A stretch of 64,000 nucleotides of DNA from NCBI GenBank assembly GCA_002778195.1, contig PCDI01000003.1, positions 806,001 to 870,000 on the forward strand, read 5' to 3'. The DNA comes from Raffaelea ambrosiae. Taxonomy: Eukaryota > Ascomycota > Sordariomycetes > Ophiostomatales > Ophiostomataceae. A program made the translations under genes and the position numbers. Positions 32,351 through 42,878 of this stretch are shown here, one piece after another. Each line of letters starts with the position of its first letter. Positions within the stretch are counted from its first letter, which is position 1. The notes under the pieces are model-generated. The model made no database searches, was not told the origin of the DNA, and worked only from the letters and a program-made list of their open reading frames with translations.

Positions 32351-33038
32351 CAAGAGGGAATACCAAATGCAAGCGAAGAAGCGAGAGGGGGGGCGGAACA
32401 GGAAGAGACGGCAAACAGGCGTTTTGTTTCATTTTGTGTTTGTTTTTTTCTTGCATCGGTGCAATGGGGTATGCTGTACTGCGATATCGGGAGGGCTGTA
32501 TGAAATAAGAGATGGGACGAAAAAGGGACAGAAAAAATCAGAAAAAAAAGGCGAATGGGAATAGACAAAAAAAGAAAGGCGAGGCATAAAAATTTCGATA
32601 CGCAGAAATGAGACATGTCAAGATTCAAGTAAATGTCTGTATGACTTTTCGTCTTGATTTCCAAGTGACCAAATTGATCTAATACTCCGATCTTTGTCTG
32701 ACTTACATGCCTACCGATCCCCCCTGTTCCCATCCTCTCCTTTTTTTTCCCTAGAAAACCAAAAGAAAGATATTAACGCCCCTGTAGATGCCCAAACCGC
32801 CAAAGGAGAAAAAAAAAGCGGTGTCCTTGGTAGTATACAATATGCTTGGTTTCCCCCAAGTAGATCTCCTAGTTTGGTTCGTCTCCTTTTGACTCCAGTC
32901 TCTTACAGAGAATGCATTTGCGCGTGTGTTGCAGGGAACAGACATGTGACAAATTCCAAAACAGCCAAGACGGCCCAAACACCCAAAATATGTGTAACAA
33001 GAAAAAAAGAAAGACAGTCGTGAAAGCTGTGTGTTCCT
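32351..33038. other. 3'-3' intergenic region
   Basis: Between convergent LOT5 and the BRCT gene. A-rich runs around 32530-32590 and 32805-32820. No gene seen; presumably both 3' UTRs. Confidence 0.65.
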
Positions 33039-36000
33039 TCACATGCCCAGCTCATCGTCCTCGATCCACTTTCCCAGAATCAAGCTCTGCACAACACGCT
33101 CGTCGGTCAAGACCTTGACCCGCTTCGGTGCCGGATGGGCAGCACCTCGACCGGTCCTGGTCGTGGCGGTAGCCGCACTCGACCGCTTGCGTCTCTTGCT
33201 CGGCGGCGGCGGCGGGCTCGCAGGATCGGGGTCCTCCTTCAAAAAGAGCCCGTCCCCGGCATTGCTGCCGTCCTTGCCGTCCAGGTATACCCAGTCAAAC
33301 GGCCGGCCCGCCGCTTCCATAGCAACCAGCCGTTCGCGCGCCTCCTCAATGCTGTGCGCCCGCGACAGGCTGGCGCCCAGGACGTGCACCAGAAATATGT
33401 AGGCCCGCCGGGTTCTCTCCTCATTGCCTCGGCGGACCACCAGCAGAATGGACATGCCGGCCAGCAGCCTGGGCCGGGCCTGCACCACATCGGCCAGCCG
33501 CGCTGTGTCGGCCTCGTAGGGCACCAGGTTCCGCGACCGGATGGCGCCATCACCCAGGAACGAGGACTGGCCCGCACACAGCAGGTATGGTGCCCAATCA
33601 ATCAGAGTGTCGTCCGATTCGGCGGCGGCGGCAGCGGTGCCATTATTTGTCGCTGCTGCCTTGTCTAGGCATGTTGTGACCCATCGAGGCGCAAGGCACG
33701 GCAGGCCAAGGGCAAGCGCTTGCATGTACTTGGACTTGCGCGAGTGCCCATCCGCCACCAGCACGGTGAAACCCATACTGGCCGTGTCGGGGCAAAGCTG
33801 TAGGTCGGCAGGTTCTGGTCCGACTGCTTCCCCGTGCTGGTAATGTTGGAGATGATGCTGATGGCGGCGCTGCTGCTGCTGGTGCATGACGGGGGGCTCC
33901 TCAAACAGCTCGTCAAAGCCGTCGTGAAGCACGGTGCCGCCTGCCTCGCGAATGCGGTGCTCCAAGGTCTTAGCCTGGTCCATCCGATCATTGTATGAAT
34001 CTTCGGTCTCGCCAGGCCGCTTTGACTGGAACGAGATGGCAAAGGCCATGCCGCCGAAGATGCGGGTGGCTCGTTGCGCCTTCTGGTGGCTGTTGGGCGA
34101 AATATCGTGCGCCGGTGGCGGCCGCAACCCCGACCGCGTGGCTGTTTTTCTCACCGCACGCGGCACACTTGCTTCCAGTGTCGCCCGGACTGATGCGGGA
34201 GATCCTGCCAGTTCGTCTGTAGAGCCGGAGGGCGATGGGGATGCCTGTCGTTTTCTGTTGGCCGCAGAAGGGGCATGGCGTCGCAGTTTGCGTTTCAAAT
34301 TCGGCGAAGATAAGACTCCAGTCTTGACACTGGCCTCGGCTTTAATTTCCTTACCGGAAAGAGTCTTCTTCTCCGAAGACAAGTCACTTGCGGCGGTAAT
34401 CGGAGTGGCCTCGCGCGATGGTAGCGACGGCGTTCCTGACAGACTGCTAACCGTTGATGCCGATCTGGCAACCGAAGACACTGACCGGGGCAGTTTCGGC
34501 TGGTTGGCCTTTGTGTCTGTGTCGATGTTTCCTACCCTGCGCTTTTGAGCTCGCGTGCTGAACGCCGGCGGCAGCATCGGAGGCGGAGAAGAAGAGACCG
34601 GGCTTGTATCTCGAATCACATCCTGCTTCGCTTGTTCTTCTGCTCTTGGCGTACTCGACAGGCCTTCATCGTGCGTCTGCCTCAGCAGAGGCAGGCGTTG
34701 CTCGAGGTCATCCGACATTGGCACGGCAGGCACGGCACTCGTTTGTGCCTTTTCCTCGGCCGGCAAAATAGCATCCGAAGTGTGCACCACGCTGGAAGCA
34801 GTTTGCGACGCGGGCGGCAGATGGTCCTGTCCGGCATATTGCTGCGGAAGCGCCTGCGAAGACCCTACAACACTAGGTGGGTTTGTCAACGGTATGTCGT
34901 CCCTCTCGTGGTTCACTGCCGGACTGGTTTCTGGAATGGTGTATGCTTCATTCAGACTGCCCATTGGGTGCGTAGAAGATTTTCTCTTTCGTTCTGTTGC
35001 TGGTACCATAACGGAAGGCCCCGGAACTGGGGAGTATGGAGTGTTGGAAAAGGAGAGAGGTGGACCTTTCGCATCAGCCGAGTTGGCGACGAAGGACTCA
35101 GGAACATCAACTTCCTCAACAGAGTTGTGTGCCGGTGGGACATCTCCTGACGTTTCCATCATTGTTGTGTCTCCTTCTTTTGCCTCTTTTGTCTCTTCTT
35201 CCTCGGCGGCCTGAGCATCGCTCCCAGGACAAACCTCGAGGATTTCGGGAATTGGCTGTCTGCCTAGTGGCTGCCTTCTGCCACTGGACCGTGCGGGATG
35301 CTCCTTCCTGGTCGAAGCAGGGACTTCGACAATGTCGTCCTTCTGCAGTGACCGCGACAAGCTGATGGTAGACAGCATCTTGGCACCTTCCTCCCTCTTT
35401 CTTCGTGCTCGTCTACGCCGCATCTGGCTGGCCCCATCGGCTCCGTCGTCCGAGCTGGAATCGAAGTTGCTGTCGCGGTCATTCTTGTGGTCACCGCTGG
35501 GCGGGCGGCGCACTATATCGGACGCTTCTCGTTGCATCTGTGACTGCCGTACAGAAACATATTCTTCCATGGGCCCGGGAGCCTTCCGTTTGCGCCCCGT
35601 CGGACTAGATTGCGCAGCGATCGGCGGCTCAAGGGGGTCTGGGATTTCTGGGGTTTCTGGGGTTTCTTGCTGCTCTGGAGGCCCCGGGGGCTCGGAGAAC
35701 TGGGCGGGACGCGGCGTGGTGTTGTACCCATCGAATCTTGACTGGGAGGACGTAGACAGTGGCATGAGGTTTACCGGCGGCGTCTGCGTATCCCCCGCAT
35801 CGAGGGCGGAAAATATGCCGACTCCGGCGGGAGTCACGGTAGGCCGGACAGGAAGGTCGGACGGAGACGGTCGGGAGGATGTCGGGCTGCCTTGCATGGG
35901 AAACGCCGACGACGGCGTCTGGCCAAAGAGCTGCGATCCGGCAAGCAGTGGCGTCTGGAATTTGCCGGCAAAAGGATTCCTGGGCGGGGCGGGCGTCTCG

Positions 36001-36377
36001 GGCGGTGCTCCCAAGGTTCGGAGGAGCGCCCCTCCAGGCCCTTCTGCAGGTGCAGCTTGTGGAGGGTCGTCATCGGAGTGCGAGAAGAAGTGCGAGAAGC
36101 CGCGAGTGATTGTGCCCGGGTCGTTGGGCAGGGAGGAGTCCGAGTTCAGGCCGCCAGAGTCGACTGGTCCAAAATTGACGGCACCTGTGTCGTTCTCGCT
36201 CAGTGTCCGCTCAGGCAGGTCATCGTCGACCGTGCCTAGTCCCAACAGACCCTCGTTTGGGTTGAGTTGCGAGGGCCCTGACGAGAGGGGATCTTGGTAC
36301 CGGTCGTAGCTGCGGCCTTCGTTGAGCTGTGTGGGTGACTCGGAGAAGTCGATCGATGGCATCTCAGAGGTGTTCAT
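33039..36377 (-). CDS. Crb2/Rad9-like DNA-damage checkpoint protein with tandem C-terminal BRCT domains
   Basis: Predicted mediator of the DNA-damage checkpoint (53BP1/Crb2/Rad9 family), nuclear. Single exon of 1112 aa from MNTSEMPSIDFSESPTQL (an open TTG-started extension upstream is not needed). The first 750 residues are disordered, Ser/Pro-rich, with several SQ/TQ sites suited to ATR/ATM kinases and a basic RRRRARRKR stretch. Two BRCT repeats follow: the first from about 772 (MAFAISFQ ... LEHRIREAGGTVLHDGFDELF ... VADGHSRKSKYMQALALGLPCLAPRWVTTCL) and the second from about 972 to the end (LLAGMSILLVV ... DWVYLDG ... WIEDDELGM). I see no Tudor domain before the BRCTs, which Crb2 and 53BP1 have; this lowers certainty about the subfamily. 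Confidence 0.8.
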   Translation of the reverse strand: MNTSEMPSIDFSESPTQLNEGRSYDRYQDPLSSGPSQLNPNEGLLGLGTVDDDLPERTLSENDTGAVNFGPVDSGGLNSDSSLPNDPGTITRGFSHFFSHSDDDPPQAAPAEGPGGALLRTLGAPPETPAPPRNPFAGKFQTPLLAGSQLFGQTPSSAFPMQGSPTSSRPSPSDLPVRPTVTPAGVGIFSALDAGDTQTPPVNLMPLSTSSQSRFDGYNTTPRPAQFSEPPGPPEQQETPETPEIPDPLEPPIAAQSSPTGRKRKAPGPMEEYVSVRQSQMQREASDIVRRPPSGDHKNDRDSNFDSSSDDGADGASQMRRRRARRKREEGAKMLSTISLSRSLQKDDIVEVPASTRKEHPARSSGRRQPLGRQPIPEILEVCPGSDAQAAEEEETKEAKEGDTTMMETSGDVPPAHNSVEEVDVPESFVANSADAKGPPLSFSNTPYSPVPGPSVMVPATERKRKSSTHPMGSLNEAYTIPETSPAVNHERDDIPLTNPPSVVGSSQALPQQYAGQDHLPPASQTASSVVHTSDAILPAEEKAQTSAVPAVPMSDDLEQRLPLLRQTHDEGLSSTPRAEEQAKQDVIRDTSPVSSSPPPMLPPAFSTRAQKRRVGNIDTDTKANQPKLPRSVSSVARSASTVSSLSGTPSLPSREATPITAASDLSSEKKTLSGKEIKAEASVKTGVLSSPNLKRKLRRHAPSAANRKRQASPSPSGSTDELAGSPASVRATLEASVPRAVRKTATRSGLRPPPAHDISPNSHQKAQRATRIFGGMAFAISFQSKRPGETEDSYNDRMDQAKTLEHRIREAGGTVLHDGFDELFEEPPVMHQQQQRRHQHHLQHYQHGEAVGPEPADLQLCPDTASMGFTVLVADGHSRKSKYMQALALGLPCLAPRWVTTCLDKAAATNNGTAAAAAESDDTLIDWAPYLLCAGQSSFLGDGAIRSRNLVPYEADTARLADVVQARPRLLAGMSILLVVRRGNEERTRRAYIFLVHVLGASLSRAHSIEEARERLVAMEAAGRPFDWVYLDGKDGSNAGDGLFLKEDPDPASPPPPPSKRRKRSSAATATTRTGRGAAHPAPKRVKVLTDERVVQSLILGKWIEDDELGM

Positions 36378-39300
36378 TGTGGCGATGCAGCCTGCGAGAG
36401 ACGAGTTTCCAAGTCCACGGACCCGTCCACTGGTCGGAACCAGACGTGCGCGCGCATCTAACCTGACCTTGAGGTCCCGGGGTCCTCCATGCAACAGGAG
36501 ACCTGTTGGCGTCGGCTTCAGCAAACGAGAAATGAGAGGCCTGCGATTAGGGAGAGTGCTGTAGATGTTGCACCCGCCTCATTTTTGCACAGTCCTTAGC
36601 AACGCTACGATTTTGATCCGCTCTCGTTGCGTGATATGGCAACGATGTGTCCCGCGGGTCCTTCGTTGGCTGACTCTGCTTCTCGATGTCCGAAAGACAA
36701 ATTATCAGAAACGCGGGTCGCGTTAGCCAACTGCAGGATGCTTTTTTGCGGGGGTTAGTTCAGGCACAGACTATTGCGCTGTCACGTGGTCGGGTGTTGG
36801 CTACCCGCAGTGTCTGTCTCTTGTTTTGACAACTTGTCCAGCCCCCAAGAGAGCAGCCATTTTCCTGCAGATCTACGCCGTACTCGTAGCACGCTCGTAG
36901 GACAGTATCATGTCTTGCCAACTGGTAGGTGGGTGATCGTGTCTACGTTCACCTAAGCTGCCTTGCATGGAAATGCATATGTTATTGGAGACCATGCTGA
37001 GAGCCCCTCGGGATATGGACGCTACTCGCCGAGACCGTCGAATCCGGCTCTGTTTGCTGGGGACCAATTAGAATAAGAGCGCATTGTAAGTTCTTTGGCG
37101 CAAGTTCTAAGGCAAGTCCTGCGGAACAAGTTCTTTCGAACGTGTGCAGAAGTTCGCCCCCCATGACAGCTTCACTGCCGTCATCTCGGTACATGTCGGA
37201 GCACGGAAATGAAAAGCGTCCAGATACGATACGTCACAGAATAATACGCGAAGCGTCGCGGCAAGCTACAGGGGCGGCGGTCACCGGACGCTGCGCCCCG
37301 GAAAAAGTTGGGATGGAGACGGCAGAGACCCGGGATCGAAAAGACAAAAGACGCATCGCCTCGTTATATTTCTTTTGGAAAGCAGGGGGGGCTGGCAGAA
37401 AGTCTTTTTTAACTGTCAGGGGGCGGCCACTGGCCGGCAGAGTCAGGCGATGGACCGGAAGAATCTGCTGGTTTTTAAAGTGGCTGTTCCCTGTGTGGTT
37501 GCCTCTTGCTTGCTTTTTTTTGTTTTCTTTTTCTGTTTTGGCTCAGGATTTGACAGTCACTAATACGAGTATGTACGGTGTAATTGCAGCTCTCTCAGGG
37601 GTTTCCAGAAGCTACCAACAGGGCACTAGCAACAGGACACCAACTGCCCAACACTATGTTTCAGGCTACCTAGCATCCAGTCATGTGACCTTGAAACGCT
37701 TTGTTTTTCTTCTACTTGCACCCAAGTGTCTGGTTCTTCTCAATATAGGGCTATAGCAACAGGTGGTATTGCAATGGGCATCCTCGTGTTGAGGGCAGAC
37801 CCGCTGGTACTCGCACTTTGTATGTTGCAGTCTGTTTTCGGTCTGCTTGCCGGCTGTTCCATTGTTCTTCTATTGCCTTTCTATTAGTCTTCTCCCCATT
37901 GGGTCTCCCGTTCATGCAACGCGACCTCGACCAGGATTTGCGCCAGGGTGCGCATCGGTCTTCATTTGCATAGTGGTTATTTATCTTACACGTTGAGTGT
38001 TTGTGCCGTGCGGAGATCTGAGGGCTATCAAAGAGCTATCCAAGAGTTATCACAGCTGTGTGAGACATACGAGTACGCTTGGACATCGGCACGACGATGG
38101 AAAATTACATCGAGGAACGAATATTGCATTCCAGTCTCCTCGGCAATGCTTGGTGCGCGCATGTGCGATACAGATGCCGCTAAAGCATGCCTGCGTTCTG
38201 CAGTTAACCCTACGCCTGCAAGGGATTTCCTCCACGGTTTCCAGAGCGCTGACGAGTGTTTTGCATTCTCCAGTGACGACGCACGCAGTCAGCACGAAAC
38301 GGCGTAACCTCTAATAGCTGGTGTTCTTCTGGGCTGCGCTACAGCAGTGGATCCTGCACTACGGTGGACCAGTAATGTGGTTTCTGTGGTTTCCGGATTG
38401 GCCAGGCTAGTTATGCAGCAGAAAAACAAATAACAGTCGCCTCCCCGAGAAGTACTTACACCCGTCAGGAGACCGACGAAATGACGCTGCGCGGATGTCG
38501 CAACGGAGCGTGTGCGCGCGCAGCACTTTAAAATATCCACGGCATCCGAGTATTTCTCTGCGTGCCATCTCGCAATCCCGCCTGCATTTTCCTCCTCACC
38601 TGCTGTCGTTTTGCTTCTCTGTTGTCGCTGCTATCGTCAAACTCGTGCGCCCAAGTTTGTTTACAACCGTTACAGAATTGCACTATAGCGATCCCGCAAA
38701 CCCGCTGTCCTGGACGAGATTTCCACTTTTGGCCACACCACAGTCGCGCTTTCCGCAACGAGCACAATCGTCGTCAGCCAGCCCACCACCAAGAGGACGC
38801 TGGGGCCCAAAAGACACGATAGCTAATAACCACTGCCTTGCGCCCATATTTTCGACTTCGTTTTGGCTGCTTCGAGTTCTTCGCTGCGACGACAAATCGC
38901 CTCCCTAGCCATATCGCCCCCCCCCCCCTTCACCGGTTGCATCGAGCTATTCGCCGCTCCACGAAGCGGTCTGCACGTCCCTGCAAGGCCCTGCAAGACC
39001 CTGCAAGACCCTGCAGCGCCCGCTGAAAATATTTGCCAATCTCTGCATCTCATCTCGTTTTCTCATTTCCGGCGCACATCAAGTCTGCTTTTGCGTCCGC
39101 CTTTTATGCTCTCGACGGTTGCATTGCAACAACGCCCCCCCGTCTGCCTGCCCTGTGCGCTGCCAGTCTCTGCTAGTCTTGGCCGGACCGCCTTGCCCAG
39201 GTTTGCACAGGCGTGCCCCTTCTGCAGATTCGCCATCGCTCTTCTACAGCGACCCGACGTTGCCCCGGTGGTGGTGGCTGTAGCCAAAGACAGCTAGACA

Positions 39301-39481
39301 GGCCTCTGGGGCGGCGGATCCAGCGCACTGTGCCCGCATGCAAAGGCACCAATGAGAAGCGCCACAGAGTGGTCTGCCGGGCTGCAACTGCACTGTAATA
39401 AGATTATTATTGCAGGAAAGGGGAAACCACAACAACACCCACAGGTCGCTAGCAGGGGCGCCGGTCCCAACCTCCTCCTTC
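36378..39481. other. 3.1-kb gene-free region between divergent genes
   Basis: Upstream region of the BRCT gene (minus) and the DUF4048-like gene (plus). ORFs are short and unconvincing. It holds TACGAGTA/TACTCGTA copies at 36881, 37564 and 38068, a C run near 38920-38931, and a five-copy 10-bp tandem repeat at 38971-39020. An upstream non-coding exon of the plus-strand gene may lie here. Confidence 0.55.
38971..39020 (+). repeat. 10-bp tandem repeat, five copies
   Basis: Consensus CTGCAAGACC, with units at 38971 (CTGCACGTCC), 38981 (CTGCAAGGCC), 38991, 39001 and 39011 (CTGCAGCGCC). It lies about 460 bp upstream of the chosen start of the DUF4048-like gene. Confidence 0.9.
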
Positions 39482-41623
39482 ATGACAAGCTATCTGCTCA
39501 ATCTCTGTTTTGCTTCTGCCTCCTCCCACCTCCTCTTCAATGAACGACGACTGATACGCCGCGGCCGCGCCTTTGTCGTGACAAGCTCTCGAAGACCGAC
39601 CTCTTCTCCGTCTCGCCAGATTCGCCAGCGGCGTTGGCGCACAACCCACGCCAGCCTCTACCGGAAGAAGCCGCACTTGCTCTCCCTGCAATCGTCGTCC
39701 CTGCGGCCCTCGTCGTCATCGTCACCCCTCTCGTCCGCCGCCGCCGCCGCCGACGTCTTCCCTTCGGACTTCCTACACTCGGTCGCCCGCACACTCGCTT
39801 CGCACACTGAGATCCCGCACAGGCCAAATCCCATCGACCTCGCCGCCGTGGAGCAACTCTTTGAGCTTTCTGCCGCCCACATGGAGGCCCAGGCCCATCC
39901 ACATCCCCGGCCACGTGTTGGCAGCCGCGCCAGCAATGGCACTGCGGGCAGCTCTGGAATGCCCGACGGGCGCTACTCTGAGGCCATGCCCCCACCGCCG
40001 CTGCCCCTCTCCACACCGCTGAATGGGGCGGCAAATGGCACCGCCGCTGCCAATGGCAGTGCCGGCAGCCGGACGTCGACGGAGAGCCAGGACGGTTGGG
40101 CCGGTAGCCATCTCTCGCGGTCGGCCTCGGCCGCCTCGCGGTCCAACCGCCTCTCGCTCACGCTGCCCATCGCTCTGCCAAACAGCACCCTCCCGGTCAA
40201 GCCCACATCAGCCTCAACCGCAGGTGGATCGTACCCAGCGACGCCGATTGAGCCGCTGTCTGCCCTGGCCTCTCCGGCCGACCCGACCGACTTCATCCAG
40301 GCTATCGCCAGCGAAGAGCGGCGTGTTCTCGAGCTGCGCGAGGAGCTGAACCGTACTGAGAAGAACCTGTCCAAGCTCAAAAGACAGTGGGCCAACCACG
40401 AGGTCCTCAAGAAGCGGTCCGAGATGCGCCGTGTCGAGCAGATGCGGCCTCTTTCTGCAAGAACCACCGCCAGGCCTTCGGCAGACGCGCAAGCCGACAA
40501 CACCGCCGAAGATCCAGCCACCAAACGTATGAGCGAGCTCGACCGGCGGAAGGCCCTTCTGCTCAGCCAGCAGAACGTGCCCAGCACGCCAGCCCAGTCG
40601 CGCCGCCGCGTCTTCACTGGCGGACACACACGGACACTGTCTCTGCTGTCGCCCACGAAGACGTCTGTGTCAGACAGCTTCTCCATCCTGGACGGCCAGG
40701 CGGATGACGGGATTGTGCGCTCGCCGACCTCGCCAGACTTGGACTCGCCTTTCTACCAGCAGCTCAGCCGCATCGCCCCCAACGCCGCCGCGCAGCTATC
40801 AAAGCGGGCATCCTGGGCACCACAGAGCCAGCACATCAAGCAGGCGGCTGGCGACTTTTCGGCCACGCTGTGGACCTTTGTCGAGGACCTGCGGCAGGCC
40901 ACGGTGGGTGATGAGCCCATCAATGGCGCCAGCGGACCGGCCATGCGTGCTATCGATGCCAACACGGTCCGAGCGTCAGGTCGACCCAACGGAAACCGAA
41001 CGGTATCCAGCGGCGATGCCCAGGCGACACCAACACCCGCAGCTCGGCGCGTTTCTGCAGATCAGCAGAAAAAAAACAAGGTCGGAAGCAGCGGTAGCAG
41101 TGGCAGCAGCGACAAAGAGGCCAAGCCGAACAAGGAAACCGGCAAGCCGGCCAAGCGCTTCTCGTGGGCGCCTCTGACGGTTGACCAGTACGATGACAGT
41201 GAGTGGGCGAGCTGGGACAGCCCGACTGTGAAGTCGCCGCGCTGGAGCGGATCGACTGCGAATGGAGATGCGATAAGCATTGCCGAGGAGGCAAATGAGA
41301 ATGCCACACCAGTGTAAGTGCCTTTTGCTCTCTATTCGTTGTTCTTTGTTGCTATCTGTTACATGGGGGCCCCGGCAGGAATCTGTGCTAATTGCCCTGG
41401 CTTCTTTAGCAAAAAGTATCCCACCTCGCAGACGCCCCCGGGCAACAGAGGGTCTGTCGAGATTGACTGGCCAGCTGCTCTAAAGCAGCTGTCACCTGGC
41501 AACATCAAGCGGACTGCGACTGATTTCATGAAGGAGTGGGAGAAGAGCTTGGCTGAGCCTCTCGACTCGACCTCGGCTGTGGCCTCGACAGAGGAGACGA
41601 CGAGGCGTACAGCGGACGCCTGA
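39482..41623 (+). CDS. DUF4048-like fungal protein
   Basis: About 681 aa from exons 39482-41313 and 41410-41623, joined in phase (ATPV-KKYPTSQTPPG). Most of it is Ser/Ala/Pro-rich and probably disordered. The conserved parts are DFLHSVARTLASHTEIPHRPNPIDLAAVEQLFELSAAHMEAQ, the coiled coil DFIQAIASEERRVLELREELNRTEKNLSKLKRQWANHE, SELDRRKALLLSQQ, FTGGHTRTLSLLSP and a C-terminal Trp-containing RFSWAPLTVDQYDDSEWASWDSP block. These resemble the Pfam family of unknown function DUF4048 as I remember it. No function can be given. The start is uncertain: the reading frame is open upstream to 39410 without another ATG, and the N-terminus may begin later or in an upstream exon. Confidence 0.72.
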
Positions 41624-42878
41624 GTCCGGGCCAATATTGCCAACCTGAGAAGCCCAACGACGACACGCAGACAGTCATGAAACGACAGCACTCTTCAGTA
41701 TCATATTCATAGCAACGACAACAGCAAACGCCAGTGGAAGGCAGTCTTTTCCCGCATTCTCTTTTTGGGTATACATTTCTATACACATTATGGACACGTT
41801 CTCACGACGGGAGAAGCATACGAGGAGTTCTACTGCGTCTTTTTCTTTTTGAATATCGTCATTTTGGTTCTGGTTTATTTTTCTTACTTTTCTCAAACGG
41901 CTTGAAGAGAAACTCCCTTGGAGCAAGGGACTGGATTGGAACACCACGGAGGGTCCTCTCAGCATATTATATCGTTGGCATACTGTCGTCCAGCATGTGC
42001 TGGAACTGGTAAGGAGATGCTGGTTTTCTTCTTCGACTTCAGGGCCACTTTCAGCCCTGTCCCTTTTTTAAATGTATTTTGTTACTACAGCATCCCCTGC
42101 TAGATATAACGATAACGAATCACGAGGCAGAAAAATATATAAGTATCGATAAGTAGCTCAGCATCGTTGAGAGTGATCGCATGTCGCAAATTTGAACGAT
42201 CTTGTGAGTGAAAGGCTGAGACACGTGGTGGCTGCCTCTTGAAATACTATGTAGCTCCAGTCCAAAAGAGCCGCCGATAAGCTGTTGCCTGGCTGCTTAT
42301 CTGGGCATCTTGGTTGCGGCAATTATGTGCACGGTAATGGGCTGGGTGACCACTGTGGGTGCTTTGCTGTGGCCGCTGGCCGTGTCTTTTTAGGTGCTCT
42401 TTCCCTCTTTTTCTGCTGTCCCTCCCCGCAGGTTCAAAGGAGGGCTCCACCTGGCGCTGAGGTTCAGCCAATCAGTGTGCACAGAAGCTCAACGTCCCAC
42501 TCCCAAACTCCAATGAGCGGCGGCCAATCCAGCTTCGTCTTCTGCTTCGGTTCGTAATTCTCTCTTCTCATCCCCCCTCGCCATTATCTCTCGCCCTGTC
42601 TCTCTGCCTCACCCTCGCCTCCCCTACTCGCATCCCATAGCCTTGCGGTCGGGACATACCGAAATACAATCCTCGAGCTTCTTCGACACTACCTGAATTC
42701 TTTCCCCTGCAGCCAAGGGTCCTGACCTTCTTCCGACTTCGTGTGCAAGCTTTGTTGCCTGGTCAATTGGCAAAAAAAGAGGCCAAATTTGTCCAGCGAC
42801 CAAACCCTGCATTTCTCCCGCAACCACCTTTCTCCTTCTTTTCTCACAATCCCGACTGCCCAATTCTCCGCAGCGACA
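41624..42878. other. Intergenic region upstream of vma1
   Basis: Holds the 3' end of the DUF4048-like gene and the vma1 promoter and leader. A short ORF, MSGGQSSFVFCFGS, at 42513-42557 is either a uORF or part of a spliced first exon of vma1. Pyrimidine-rich sequence from about 42555 to 42625 and around 42820-42870 is typical of a fungal 5' leader with an intron. No separate gene seen. Confidence 0.55.
42513..42557 (+). promoter_or_regulatory. Upstream ORF (or alternative first exon) of vma1
   Basis: ATG followed by 13 sense codons and TAA. A GT directly after base 42549 and the CAG|C acceptor at 42873/42874 would splice this frame onto the vma1 ATG in phase, adding 14 residues. Either reading is possible. 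Confidence 0.35.

Noticed and set aside
42147..42200. tRNA-like TAGCTCAG box
   Set aside because: No matching T-arm (GGTTCGA) at the right distance and no acceptor stem.
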